From contig JAEEQS010000003.1 of assembly GCA_016285455.1 (NCBI GenBank), forward strand, positions 1 through 64,000: DNA of 64,000 bases, in the 5' to 3' direction. Shown here piece by piece: positions 54,947 through 62,574 of the stretch (its first letter is position 1; every line of letters begins with the position of its first letter). This DNA comes from Bacteroidales bacterium (GTDB lineage Bacteria > Bacteroidota > Bacteroidia > Bacteroidales > UBA932). Made by a program: the position numbers and the translations under genes. The notes below the pieces were generated by a model. That model saw nothing but the letters and a program-made list of their open reading frames with translations. It was not told the origin of the DNA and searched no databases.

Positions 54947-54964
54947 GCGGACAAAGTTGTCCGC
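54947..54964 (+). promoter_or_regulatory. Leader inverted repeat GCGGACAA-AG-TTGTCCGC
   Basis: A perfect 8-bp inverted repeat with 2-nt centre (as RNA, a 7-bp stem with a 4-nt loop). It lies between the predicted -7 and the ATG at 54994 and could also serve as a dimeric operator. Confidence 0.6.
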
Positions 54965-54993
54965 ATAACTAAAAACCCGTTGCTCAAAGCATT

Positions 54994-56703
54994 ATGAAGA
55001 ATTTTTTACTTTTGTCCGCCCTTATTTTAGTTCTGTCCGCCTGTGGCGGAGGAAGGGCGGACAAAGATATTTCCGGATATATAGAAGCCTGGAAAACCTC
55101 AGATCAAAGCCAAACCCAGGCTTGCCGGCCGCTTTACACCACAGACCTTGAAGCCAAGATGGCTGCAGATACCACTCAGGATCATCAGCAGTCTTACCTA
55201 GATTTTCTTGAAACTCTCAACGGGTTAAGAGATTACGCAAAGCACAACCCTTCTTCAAGAGTGGAAATCCGCAACACTCTCTACGAGGTTTACGGAAAAA
55301 TGCTCTATGGGTCAGACAAGAAGGAATACCTTGAAGGACTGGGACTTGAGGCTCTACAGAAAGCCGTTACCCTCAATGATCAGACTCTGCTGGCAGAGCT
55401 CTACAAAATGATGGCTGACCTGACAGCAGACGAGCCGCTCAGAAGCGCCATCTATGATTCTAAGGCAATAGAATTACTGGAAAAGAAAGATAAAGTCGGT
55501 GACTTTTACACAAAAGAGAAATTCGCCGCTCTGGCAGACGTTTTCTTCAAGGCAGACGACTATAAAGACGCTATCAAGTTCGGCAATATGTACCTTGCGG
55601 CCGCTGATCCTCAGAAAGACTCAACCATCTGGGTTCCATATCTTTCCACAATGGATCTTGTAGGAACATCCTATATGGAAATAAACCAGTGGGACAGTTG
55701 CAGCACCGTGTTTGAGAACATACTTACCCAGGAATCTCCAGAAGACGACAAAACATCCAGGATAAAAGACGTGGCTCTGGGAAAGCTGGGCATTGTCCAA
55801 ACACGCTGGCAGCAATACTCAGTGGCTGAAGAAAACCTTGAATATTTGCTGGATATCGCCACAAAGAGTAAAGATACCGCCAATGTTATTTACGCGCTTC
55901 TGGGACTCGGAGATCTCCAGATAAATACGGGAGATGCCCGCGGAGCAATATCAGATCTCAAGCAGGCTCGCAGATATGCCGTTACAAAGAGATTCGCCGG
56001 CCTTCAGAAAAAGGTTTACGACAAGCTAGCACAGGCTTTTGAGGCCAACTCACAGGAAGACAGCGCCAGGGCAATCACTCACAAGATATCCAAACTTGAA
56101 GAGAGAATCCAGGAAAGCCGCCAGCAGGCAGAGCACCTTAGAACCAAGACAGAACTGGAACTTCAGCAGCTTCAAAACACCATAGAAACCGTAAGGCACG
56201 AGAAGGTGAACAAGCGCAGCTGGCTGTGGCTCATTGTTCTGATTATAGCGCTGGTAGTTATCATAGCGTTCCTTGTTCTCGGAAGAAAAAGATTCCAGAC
56301 GCGTATCCACAGGCGCATAAGGGCACAGCACGAAAAACAGACAGCCCAAAAAGCGGCAAATGAAATGGATACTCTGACCACAAAACTTAAGCCTTCTACC
56401 CCAGACGAAATCCGCTCTGCCATCGGCTCCCTGGTTTCTGACAGAGACTGGGCCGCTTTCAGGGAGAAATTCACGACCGCTTATCCGCAATTCTTCTCCA
56501 ACCTAGACAAAACCCTTGGAAAACGGGCCACCACGGCTTACGAGAAAGTTGCGGTTCTTGTGTTCCTCGGCCTTAACAATCAACAGATTGGAGACGCCAT
56601 CTGCATATCCAAAGACAGCGTTGGCAGAACAAAGCGCAGACTGAGAGAAGCCCTCGGATGCAAAGACCAGGATGATCTAAGGGATACTATCTCCAGAATG
56701 TAA
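54994..56703 (+). CDS. TPR lipoprotein-type regulator with a central membrane helix and C-terminal HTH
   Basis: 569 residues. Signal peptide with lipobox-like LSAC (Cys17). Residues 60-370 consist of TPR-like helices (YKDAIKFGNMYLAAAD, TANVIYALLGLGDLQINTGD), then a Gln/Glu-rich coiled coil (375-405), a membrane helix (LWLIVLIIALVVIIAFLVLG, near 420) and a cytoplasmic tail with a LuxR-like HTH (GLNNQQIGDAICISKDSVGRTKRRL). This layout matches Bacteroidota TPR regulators that sense periplasmic signals. A lipid anchor plus a transmembrane helix is unusual, and an uncleaved signal anchor is possible. The first 24 codons lie in a nested hairpin region (55011-55065). Confidence 0.8.
   Translation: MKNFLLLSALILVLSACGGGRADKDISGYIEAWKTSDQSQTQACRPLYTTDLEAKMAADTTQDHQQSYLDFLETLNGLRDYAKHNPSSRVEIRNTLYEVYGKMLYGSDKKEYLEGLGLEALQKAVTLNDQTLLAELYKMMADLTADEPLRSAIYDSKAIELLEKKDKVGDFYTKEKFAALADVFFKADDYKDAIKFGNMYLAAADPQKDSTIWVPYLSTMDLVGTSYMEINQWDSCSTVFENILTQESPEDDKTSRIKDVALGKLGIVQTRWQQYSVAEENLEYLLDIATKSKDTANVIYALLGLGDLQINTGDARGAISDLKQARRYAVTKRFAGLQKKVYDKLAQAFEANSQEDSARAITHKISKLEERIQESRQQAEHLRTKTELELQQLQNTIETVRHEKVNKRSWLWLIVLIIALVVIIAFLVLGRKRFQTRIHRRIRAQHEKQTAQKAANEMDTLTTKLKPSTPDEIRSAIGSLVSDRDWAAFREKFTTAYPQFFSNLDKTLGKRATTAYEKVAVLVFLGLNNQQIGDAICISKDSVGRTKRRLREALGCKDQDDLRDTISRM
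55011..55065 (+). promoter_or_regulatory. Nested stem-loop inside the 5' coding region of the regulator
   Basis: An 11-bp perfect stem (TTTGTCCGCCC 55011-55021 with GGGCGGACAAA 55055-55065) encloses a 6-bp hairpin (TCCGCC 55036-55041 with GGCGGA 55045-55050). It can compete with the leader repeat at 54947-54964. Confidence 0.6.
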
Positions 56704-56708
56704 AAAAA

Positions 56709-56737
56709 GACCAACTGCAGAGAACCTGCAATTGGTC
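56709..56737 (-). terminator. Terminator after tRNA-Pro
   Basis: Arms GACCAACTGCAG (56709-56720) and CTGCAATTGGTC (56726-56737), one mismatch, 5-nt loop. On the minus strand a T7 run follows (56702-56708). It starts 5 nt beyond the stop of the convergent regulator gene. Confidence 0.75.
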
Positions 56738-56765
56738 AAAAAAACATAGTATGAAAACGATCTTG

Positions 56766-56843
56766 TGGTCGGGGTACTCCGACTCGAACGGAGGACCCCC
56801 TGCTCCCAAAGCAGGTGCGCTAAGCCAACTGCGCCACACCCCG
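56766..56843 (-). tRNA. tRNA-Pro (anticodon TGG)
   Basis: 78 nt including encoded CCA (56766-56768). The acceptor CGGGGTG pairs with TACCCCG (last pair G-T). Anticodon stem CCTGC/GCAGG, loop TTTGGGA, anticodon TGG at 56806-56808. T arm CTCCG-TTCGAGT-CGGAG. It follows glyS on the same strand. Confidence 0.96.
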
Positions 56844-56901
56844 ATTCCCTATTGGGGCTGCAAAAGTATGAGTATTTTTTGAATTTCCAAAACTTTTTGC
56901 G

Positions 56902-58440
56902 CTAAATCTTCTCAAGCAGCCTTTTCATTGAAACTTTATTCTCAACAATAGAGTGCAGCTCAGCGATTGGAACCCTCTCCTGGGCCATTGTATCGCGGTC
57001 TCTGAGAGTAACCTTTCCGTCTGTAACGGTATCAAAGTCTATTGTGACGCAATAAGGAGTTCCGATGGCATCCTGGCGGCGATAACGCCTTCCAATAGTG
57101 TCTTTTTCCTCGTACTGGCAGTTGAAGTCGTACTTGAGGTCATTCATTATTTTCTGCGCAATATCAGTCAGTTCTTCCTTCTTTACCAGAGGCAGAACGG
57201 CAACCTTCACAGGGGCCAGGGCAGGATGGAAGCGCATAACAACCCTTTCCTCTCCATTTTCCAGTTTTTCCTGGCGGTAGGCGGCGCTCAAAACGGCAAG
57301 CACAGTACGGTCTACTCCAATTGAAGTTTCAATAACGTAAGGCACGTAGCTGATGTTCTGCTCCGGATCAAAATACTGGATCTTTCTACCACTGAACTCC
57401 TGGTGGCGGCCAAGGTCAAAGTCTGTTCTTGAGTGAACACCCTCCAGTTCCTTGAAGCCGAACGGGAAGTTGAATTCAATATCTGTGGCGGCGTTTGCGT
57501 AATGCGCCAGTTTTTCGTGATCGTGGAAGCGGTAATTCTCCTCTCCCATTCCAATGGCAAGATGCCAGGCCAGCCTCTTCTGCTTCCAGTGGCGGAACCA
57601 CTCAAGCTCCTCTCCCGGCCTTACGAAGAACTGCATTTCCATCTGCTCGAACTCCCTCATTCTGAATATGAACTGGCGGGCAACTATCTCATTTCTGAAG
57701 GCCTTTCCAATCTGGGCTATTCCAAACGGAATCTTCATTCTTCCGCTCTTCTGCACATTGAGGAAATTCACAAAAATTCCCTGAGCGGTCTCGGGCCTTA
57801 AGTACAGGGTTCCGTCTTCTCCGGAAATGTTTCCGAGCTGTGTGGAGAACATAAGGTTGAACTGCCTTACTTCTGTCCAGTTCCTGGTTCCGGAAATAGG
57901 ATCCACTATCTCGCAGTCTATGATTATCTGCCTTAAGCCAGGCAGGTCATTGTCGTTCAAGGCCTTGGCCATCCTTGCCCTTACCTCGTCCGCCTTCTTC
58001 TGCTCGCGGAGAACATTAGGGTTTGTTGCGCGGAACTGAGCCTCGTCAAAAGCATCGCCGAATCTCTTCTTTCCCTTTGCAACTTCCTTCTCTATCTTGG
58101 CCTCGATCTTTGCAATGTAATCCTCTATGAGAACATCTGCGCGGTACCTCTTCTTTGAATCCTTGTTGTCTATCAGGGGATCGTTGAAAGCGTCCACGTG
58201 ACCGGAGGCTTTCCAGATCTTCGGATGCATAAAAATACAGGAGTCTATGCCCACTATATTTTCGTTGAGCTTAACCATAGAATCCCACCAGTATTTCTTG
58301 ATGTTGGCCTTAAGCTCGCTTCCCATCTGGCCGTAATCATACACGGCGCTCAGCCCGTCATAAATCTCGCTGGATGGGAAAATGAACCCGTACTCCTTGG
58401 TATGGGAAATTAGGTTCTTGAAAATTTCTTCTTGTGTCAT
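56902..58440 (-). CDS. glyS: Glycyl-tRNA synthetase (dimeric class II type)
   Basis: 512 residues. Class II motifs are clear: YLRPETAQGIFVNFLNV (motif 1/2 region), AQIGKAFRNEI, and near the C-terminus YVIETSIGVDRTVLAVL (motif 3), followed by the anticodon-binding domain (VAVLPLVKKEELTDIAQ). This is the single-chain alpha2 type, also found in other Bacteroidota. It attaches glycine to tRNA-Gly. It follows folK by 23 bp in the sufS-sufE/T-folK-glyS unit. Confidence 0.96.
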   Translation of the reverse strand: MTQEEIFKNLISHTKEYGFIFPSSEIYDGLSAVYDYGQMGSELKANIKKYWWDSMVKLNENIVGIDSCIFMHPKIWKASGHVDAFNDPLIDNKDSKKRYRADVLIEDYIAKIEAKIEKEVAKGKKRFGDAFDEAQFRATNPNVLREQKKADEVRARMAKALNDNDLPGLRQIIIDCEIVDPISGTRNWTEVRQFNLMFSTQLGNISGEDGTLYLRPETAQGIFVNFLNVQKSGRMKIPFGIAQIGKAFRNEIVARQFIFRMREFEQMEMQFFVRPGEELEWFRHWKQKRLAWHLAIGMGEENYRFHDHEKLAHYANAATDIEFNFPFGFKELEGVHSRTDFDLGRHQEFSGRKIQYFDPEQNISYVPYVIETSIGVDRTVLAVLSAAYRQEKLENGEERVVMRFHPALAPVKVAVLPLVKKEELTDIAQKIMNDLKYDFNCQYEEKDTIGRRYRRQDAIGTPYCVTIDFDTVTDGKVTLRDRDTMAQERVPIAELHSIVENKVSMKRLLEKI

Positions 58441-58463
58441 ATTTAAACCTTTTTATTGTTTCC

Positions 58464-59015
58464 TTATTTTGTCCGTCTCTTGTCCGCCCCCTCTATCAAA
58501 TCTTTGACAAATGGCCTGGTTTCTATCTGCGGATGCGGAAGAATAAGCTCGGGAGTATTAGACTCTATTTCAACCCATTGAACCGTATTGTCCGCCCTAT
58601 TGTCCGGCCACTTGTCCGCTGGCGGACATTTATAGGCTCTTAGTATATCTATATCCAATGTTCGGCTCTGGTAAACCTTTCCTTTTTCCTTGTAAGTCCT
58701 CATTCTTCCGAACAGGCGCTCTATCCTCTGCGTTTCTTTTAAAACATCTATCGGAGCCTTGTCTGTAATGCAGAAAAGAACCTGGTTGAAAAACTTTGGC
58801 GGGTTCTCTTCTTCAAACTTGCCGCAAGGTTCTGTCTCCACTATTTCCGTTGCGCTGGCGGCTTCTTCCAGAGAGCCCACTTCAAGGTAATCCGGCAGAA
58901 GGGCGTCTATGATTTCCTTGTCGGCCTCTTCTATAATCATTGCAGGAGACATTTTCCCTAGAGGAAGATTGCTCCCGAGCAACAGGACCACCTTGTATAA
59001 CTCTCTGTTTTCCAT
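58464..59015 (-). CDS. folK: 6-hydroxymethyl-7,8-dihydropterin pyrophosphokinase
   Basis: 183 residues. Landmarks are VLLLGSNLPLG near the start, FFNQVLFCI, and RTLDIDILRA, the HPPK metal and ATP sites. It adds pyrophosphate to hydroxymethyl-dihydropterin in folate synthesis. Residues about 133-145 (ADKWPDNRADN), directly after the metal-site segment, are coded by three near-copies of GCGGACAA at 12-bp spacing and may form an inserted loop; the last residues (GADKRRTK) carry the same motif. Start overlaps the SufE-SufT stop by one base. Confidence 0.93.
   Translation of the reverse strand: MENRELYKVVLLLGSNLPLGKMSPAMIIEEADKEIIDALLPDYLEVGSLEEAASATEIVETEPCGKFEEENPPKFFNQVLFCITDKAPIDVLKETQRIERLFGRMRTYKEKGKVYQSRTLDIDILRAYKCPPADKWPDNRADNTVQWVEIESNTPELILPHPQIETRPFVKDLIEGADKRRTK
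58588..58619 (-). repeat. Three 12-bp-spaced GCGGACAA-type repeats in folK
   Basis: Copies at 58588-58595, 58600-58607 (one change, CCGGACAA) and 58612-58619. Same motif as the regulator leader at 54947. Confidence 0.75.
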
Positions 59016-59764
59016 TACATAAGTCCGAGTTCAAGTTTTGCCTCGTCGCTCATCCGGCTCTCGTCCCACTCCGGCTCAAAGGTCAGCTCTATCTGCACTC
59101 CATTAACTCCCGGCGCGTCTGAAACCGCATTGTTCACGTCGTTTACAACGTCTTCCGCCATCGGGCAGGTTGGAGAAGTCATAGTCATCTTTATGAAAAC
59201 GCTGCCGTCTTCCCCTACTTTAACCTCGTATATCAGTCCAAGGTCATATACGTTAACCGGAATTTCCGGATCAAACACCTGCTTAAGAGCCCTGATTACG
59301 TTCTTCTGGATTTCTTCAACGCTGTATTTGGCGGCAGATTTCTGTTCCTCTTTCTCCTTGAAAGCCAGCGCGTAAAGCTTGATCTGCTTAAGCATCGATA
59401 CAAGTCCGTTCGCCCTGGTTGGAGAAAGGTTTTGCCTGAGGCCTATCTTGTCTATGAAATCTATTTCGGAATCTATGATTTCCTGCGGAGTGTGTCCGTC
59501 GTAAACCCTTATCAGCAGGGAAATAATTCCCTTTGTGATTATGGCGTCGCTGTCCGCAGTAAAGTAAAGTTTGCCTTCTTCCTGGCGGCAATCCAGCCAA
59601 ACCCTGCTCTGGCAGCCTTTGATAAGGTTCTCATCTTTTTTCTTTTCCTCTGCGATGACAGGCATAGCCTTTCCCAAGTCTATGATATACTGGTATTTGT
59701 CCATCCAGTCTTCAAAGACAGAGAACTCTTCCACTATCTGGTCTTCTATTTCCTTTATTGTCAT
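59015..59764 (-). CDS. SufE-SufT fusion protein
   Basis: 249 residues in two domains. Residues 1-140 are SufE: FSVFEDWMDKYQYIIDLGKA, then GCQSRVWL with Cys51, the sulfur acceptor. Residues about 150-249 are a DUF59/MIP18-type SufT domain: ALKQVFDPEIPVNVYDLGLI and TSPTCPMAEDVV, with the conserved DPE and Cys. SufE takes persulfide sulfur from SufS and passes it to SufB; SufT helps Fe-S maturation. The fusion would couple sulfur delivery with cluster maturation. Gene lies 10 bp after sufS. Confidence 0.9.
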   Translation of the reverse strand: MTIKEIEDQIVEEFSVFEDWMDKYQYIIDLGKAMPVIAEEKKKDENLIKGCQSRVWLDCRQEEGKLYFTADSDAIITKGIISLLIRVYDGHTPQEIIDSEIDFIDKIGLRQNLSPTRANGLVSMLKQIKLYALAFKEKEEQKSAAKYSVEEIQKNVIRALKQVFDPEIPVNVYDLGLIYEVKVGEDGSVFIKMTMTSPTCPMAEDVVNDVNNAVSDAPGVNGVQIELTFEPEWDESRMSDEAKLELGLM

Positions 59765-59774
59765 AGTATAGTCT

Positions 59775-61040
59775 TTATGCCAGCATTTTTCTGGCTCTTT
59801 CCAGGCATTTCACAAACTTTTGGGCCTCCTCCAGAGTGTTATACGGAGCAAACGATGCCCTTAAGGCAGACGTTGCGCCAAAACTGTTCAGCAGAGGCTC
59901 CGCGCACATCAATCCTGAGCGTACAGCAACTCCCATCTTATCAAGTAATTGAGCCAGGTCACCTGCATTAATGCCTTTAATGTTGAAGGTATATATCGGA
60001 GCCTTGTCCCCCATCGGAGTTCCGTAAACTTCTACCTCTGGATCAGAACACAGAGTTTGCTCCATAAATGCCTTTATTCTGGCTTCTTCCTCTTTCAGGG
60101 CCTGGCCAACCTCCCCTTCTCTGAGATATTCCGCAAATTCCAGGGCCGGCAAAAGAGAAGCCGCTCCTATAAAGTTTGGAGTTCCTGCCTCAAATTTAAG
60201 CGGAAGCTGGGCATACGTAGTCTTCTGGTATGTAACCGTTTCCACCATATCTCCGCCGCCCATATAAGGCGGAAGAGCCTCCAGCAAATCTTTCTTTCCG
60301 TAAAGCACCCCTACTCCCGTAGCTCCGTAAATCTTGTGGGCTGAAAAGGCATAGAAATCGCAGTCCATAGCCTGCACATCCACAGGAGAATGCACTATTC
60401 CCTGGGCTCCGTCTACCAGAACCGGAATTCCTCTGGAATGAGCCAGAGAAATAATCTCCCCTACCGGATTTAGAAGACCGGTAATGTTGGATATCTGCGT
60501 GATTGCCAATATTTTAACCTTATCAGTAAGCAGTTCTGCCAGCCTCTCCACAGCCACCTTTCCGCTTCTTCCTTCTCCAAGCATTACGTCTGTTGGAATT
60601 ACTTGAACTTCCGCACCGGCCCTTTCTGCCGCAATCTGCCACGGAACTATGTTGGAATGGTGGGAGTCCCCTTCTATCAGAATAACATCTCCCTTTCCTA
60701 CAAATCTTTGGCAGAAGCATGCTGCAACAAGGTTTATAGATGCCGTTGTCCCCGATGTGAATATTACGTTTTCTCTAGCCGGAGCGTTTATGAAACTCCT
60801 GACTTTTTCCCTGGCATTTTCGTAGGCCGTTGTGGAAAGATCGCTGAGCTCATACATTGAGCGGTGCACATTGGCGTTTCTTTCTTTAAGCGCATCGTTA
60901 AGAAAATCAAGCACTTGAGAAGGCTTCTGGGTGGTGGCGGCATTGTCGAGGTATACCAGTGGCTGGCCGTTCATCCTAAGGCTGAGCGCCGGCACCATTG
61001 CCCTGACTTCAGATATTATGTCTTCTCTTGTGCGTTCCAT
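59775..61040 (-). CDS. sufS: Cysteine desulfurase SufS
   Basis: 421 residues from MERTREDII at 61040; the longer frame to 61172 adds 44 residues without family similarity and covers the divergent SDR promoter. Key sites are FSAHKIYGATGVGVLYG (PLP lysine) and RSGLMCAEP (the active-site Cys), with VYLDNAATTQKP near the start. It removes sulfur from L-cysteine as a persulfide for SufE. The suf genes are split between 24.5-28.5 kb and here. Confidence 0.95.
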   Translation of the reverse strand: MERTREDIISEVRAMVPALSLRMNGQPLVYLDNAATTQKPSQVLDFLNDALKERNANVHRSMYELSDLSTTAYENAREKVRSFINAPARENVIFTSGTTASINLVAACFCQRFVGKGDVILIEGDSHHSNIVPWQIAAERAGAEVQVIPTDVMLGEGRSGKVAVERLAELLTDKVKILAITQISNITGLLNPVGEIISLAHSRGIPVLVDGAQGIVHSPVDVQAMDCDFYAFSAHKIYGATGVGVLYGKKDLLEALPPYMGGGDMVETVTYQKTTYAQLPLKFEAGTPNFIGAASLLPALEFAEYLREGEVGQALKEEEARIKAFMEQTLCSDPEVEVYGTPMGDKAPIYTFNIKGINAGDLAQLLDKMGVAVRSGLMCAEPLLNSFGATSALRASFAPYNTLEEAQKFVKCLERARKMLA

Positions 61041-61064
61041 ATAGTTGCCCTGTTGTGCAAAATG

Positions 61065-61072
61065 CAAAAATA
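61065..61072 (-). promoter_or_regulatory. -7 element before sufS
   Basis: TATTTTTG on the minus strand, 24 nt before the ATG at 61040. A TTG upstream is 24 nt away, longer than usual. Confidence 0.4.
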
Positions 61073-61086
61073 CAACGATTTTTTCA

Positions 61087-61094
61087 TAAATTTG
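61087..61094 (+). promoter_or_regulatory. -7 element directly before the SDR gene
   Basis: TAAATTTG, 6 nt before the ATG at 61101. Predicts a transcript starting at or near the ATG. Confidence 0.45.
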
Positions 61095-61100
61095 CTCAAT

Positions 61101-61952
61101 ATGAACAAGACTGTTTTGATTACCGGAGCAACCAGCGGCATTGGAAAGGCCTGTGCCGTAAGGTTTGCGCAAGGAGGATATGACATTATTCTCACCGGAA
61201 GAACCAAGGAAAAAGTATCGGCCGCTGAAAAGGAAATCCTCTCTCTATGCCCTAACATAGAGACCTATCCTCTGATATTTGATGTCAGGGACAAAGCTGC
61301 CGCTGAAAAGGAAATCCTCTCTCTATGCCCTAACATAGAGACCTATCCTCTGATATTTGATGTCAGGGACAAAGCTGCCGCTCAAAAGGCAATCCTCTCT
61401 CTTCCAGAAGATTGGGCAGACATAGATGTTCTGGTGAATAACGCCGGCCTGGCTCTTGGACTGGATCCGGAATACGACGGAGATATAGACGACTGGGAGA
61501 CTATGATAGATACCAACATCAAGGGTCTTCTGTATATGACCAGGCTCATTGTTCCTGGAATGGTTAGGAGAAACAAGGGCCACGTGATCAACATCGGAAG
61601 CGTGGCCGGAGACGCCGCATACGCCAACGGCAACGTCTATTGCGCCACCAAGGCTGCTGTAAAGGCTCTCAGCGACGGCCTCCGCATAGATCTGGCTCAT
61701 ACCCCTATCAGGGTTACCAACCTCAAGCCGGGCCTGGTTGAAACCAACTTCTCCACCACCCGCTTCCACGGAGACAGCGCCCGTGCAGACAAGGTTTACC
61801 GCGGAATTAAGCCACTCAGCGGAGCAGACATTGCAGACGTTGCTTTCTACGCCGCCAGCGCTCCCGCCCACGTGCAGATTGCAGAGGTTCTTATCCTGGC
61901 CACTCACCAGGCCAGCGGAAGCGTTATATTCCGCGAAGATTTAGCAGATTAA
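61101..61952 (+). CDS. Short-chain dehydrogenase/reductase (YdfG-like) with an internal 26-residue duplication
   Basis: 283 residues from MNKTVLITGA; a frame extending to 60864 lies opposite sufS and is rejected. NAD(P) site TGATSGIG (8-15), NNAG (113-116), catalytic Ser167, Tyr180 and Lys184. Residues 41-66 and 67-92 are identical (AAEKEILSLCPNIETYPLIF and onward), a duplication between beta-2 and the NNAG strand. Without it the protein would be 257 residues, the family norm. YdfG-type enzymes reduce or oxidize 3-hydroxy acids such as serine. The duplication inserts an extra helix-strand unit in the Rossmann fold, which may harm or alter activity. Confidence 0.88.
   Translation: MNKTVLITGATSGIGKACAVRFAQGGYDIILTGRTKEKVSAAEKEILSLCPNIETYPLIFDVRDKAAAEKEILSLCPNIETYPLIFDVRDKAAAQKAILSLPEDWADIDVLVNNAGLALGLDPEYDGDIDDWETMIDTNIKGLLYMTRLIVPGMVRRNKGHVINIGSVAGDAAYANGNVYCATKAAVKALSDGLRIDLAHTPIRVTNLKPGLVETNFSTTRFHGDSARADKVYRGIKPLSGADIADVAFYAASAPAHVQIAEVLILATHQASGSVIFREDLAD
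61221..61376 (+). repeat. Exact 78-bp tandem duplication in the SDR gene
   Basis: Copy 1 is 61221-61298 and copy 2 is 61299-61376, without a mismatch. An imperfect third start follows from 61377 (GCCGCTCAAAAGGCAATCCT), matching the first 26 bp of the unit except at two positions. Confidence 0.95.
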
Positions 61953-61977
61953 GACATTTTACTTCAAGAAACACTAT

Positions 61978-62565
61978 ATGTACGATTACATAAAAGGCCT
62001 TTTGGTTGAAACCGCCCCTACCCAGGCTATTGTAGAAGCCGGAGGAATAGGCTACAAGCTGGAAATCTCTCTCCAGACCTTCACCGATATCCAGAATCTG
62101 AAGGAGGTCAAGCTTTATATCTACTACTATGTGAAAGAGGACATTGCCCAGTGGTACGGCTTTGCCAGCAAGGAGGAAAGATATATGTTCACCCTGCTGA
62201 TCAACGTCAACGGGGTTGGCCCTAACACTGCCAGAATGATTCTTTCATCGCTGAGCACAGACGAGCTTAAGGCCGCCATAGCCACTGATGACGTCAACAA
62301 GATCAAGGCCGTCAAGGGAATAGGCCTCAAAACCGCACAGAAGCTCATCATAGAGCTCAAGGACAAGGTTTCAAAGGGCGCAGACTCCTCTACCCTTCCT
62401 CTCGGCCCTGCCGCAAAGAGCCCTGTTGGAGAAGAAGCTCTCGGCGCATTGATAATGCTCGGTTTCAAGAAACCAGACTCCGAAAAGGTGATAGGGGACA
62501 TCCTCCGCCAAAATCCGGCCGCTTCCGTAGAGCAAATAATCAAACTCGCCTTGAAGAGATTATAG
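61978..62565 (+). CDS. ruvA: Holliday junction branch-migration protein RuvA
   Basis: 195 residues. The OB-fold starts MYDYIKGLLVE, and two helix-hairpin-helix motifs follow (LINVNGVGPNTARMIL, then VKGIGLKTAQKLIIELKDK). The C-terminal three-helix RuvB-binding domain (ALGALIMLGFKKPDSEKVI) is present. It holds four-way junctions for RuvB-driven migration. It lies 25 bp after the SDR gene; ruvB and ruvC are not in the window. Confidence 0.97.
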   Translation: MYDYIKGLLVETAPTQAIVEAGGIGYKLEISLQTFTDIQNLKEVKLYIYYYVKEDIAQWYGFASKEERYMFTLLINVNGVGPNTARMILSSLSTDELKAAIATDDVNKIKAVKGIGLKTAQKLIIELKDKVSKGADSSTLPLGPAAKSPVGEEALGALIMLGFKKPDSEKVIGDILRQNPAASVEQIIKLALKRL

Positions 62566-62574
62566 GGATTACAT

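Larger units (their letters stand above)
52943..58619. repeat. Cluster of TTGTCCGC / GCGGACAA 8-mers
   Basis: Exact copies start at 52943, 54947, 54957, 55012, 55057, 58480, 58588 and 58612, with near copies at 55033 and 58600. I saw none elsewhere in the 64 kb. Confidence 0.7.

Noticed and set aside
60864..61100. Upstream extension of the SDR gene
   Set aside because: The extra codons lie opposite sufS and have no family similarity; a -7 element precedes the ATG at 61101.
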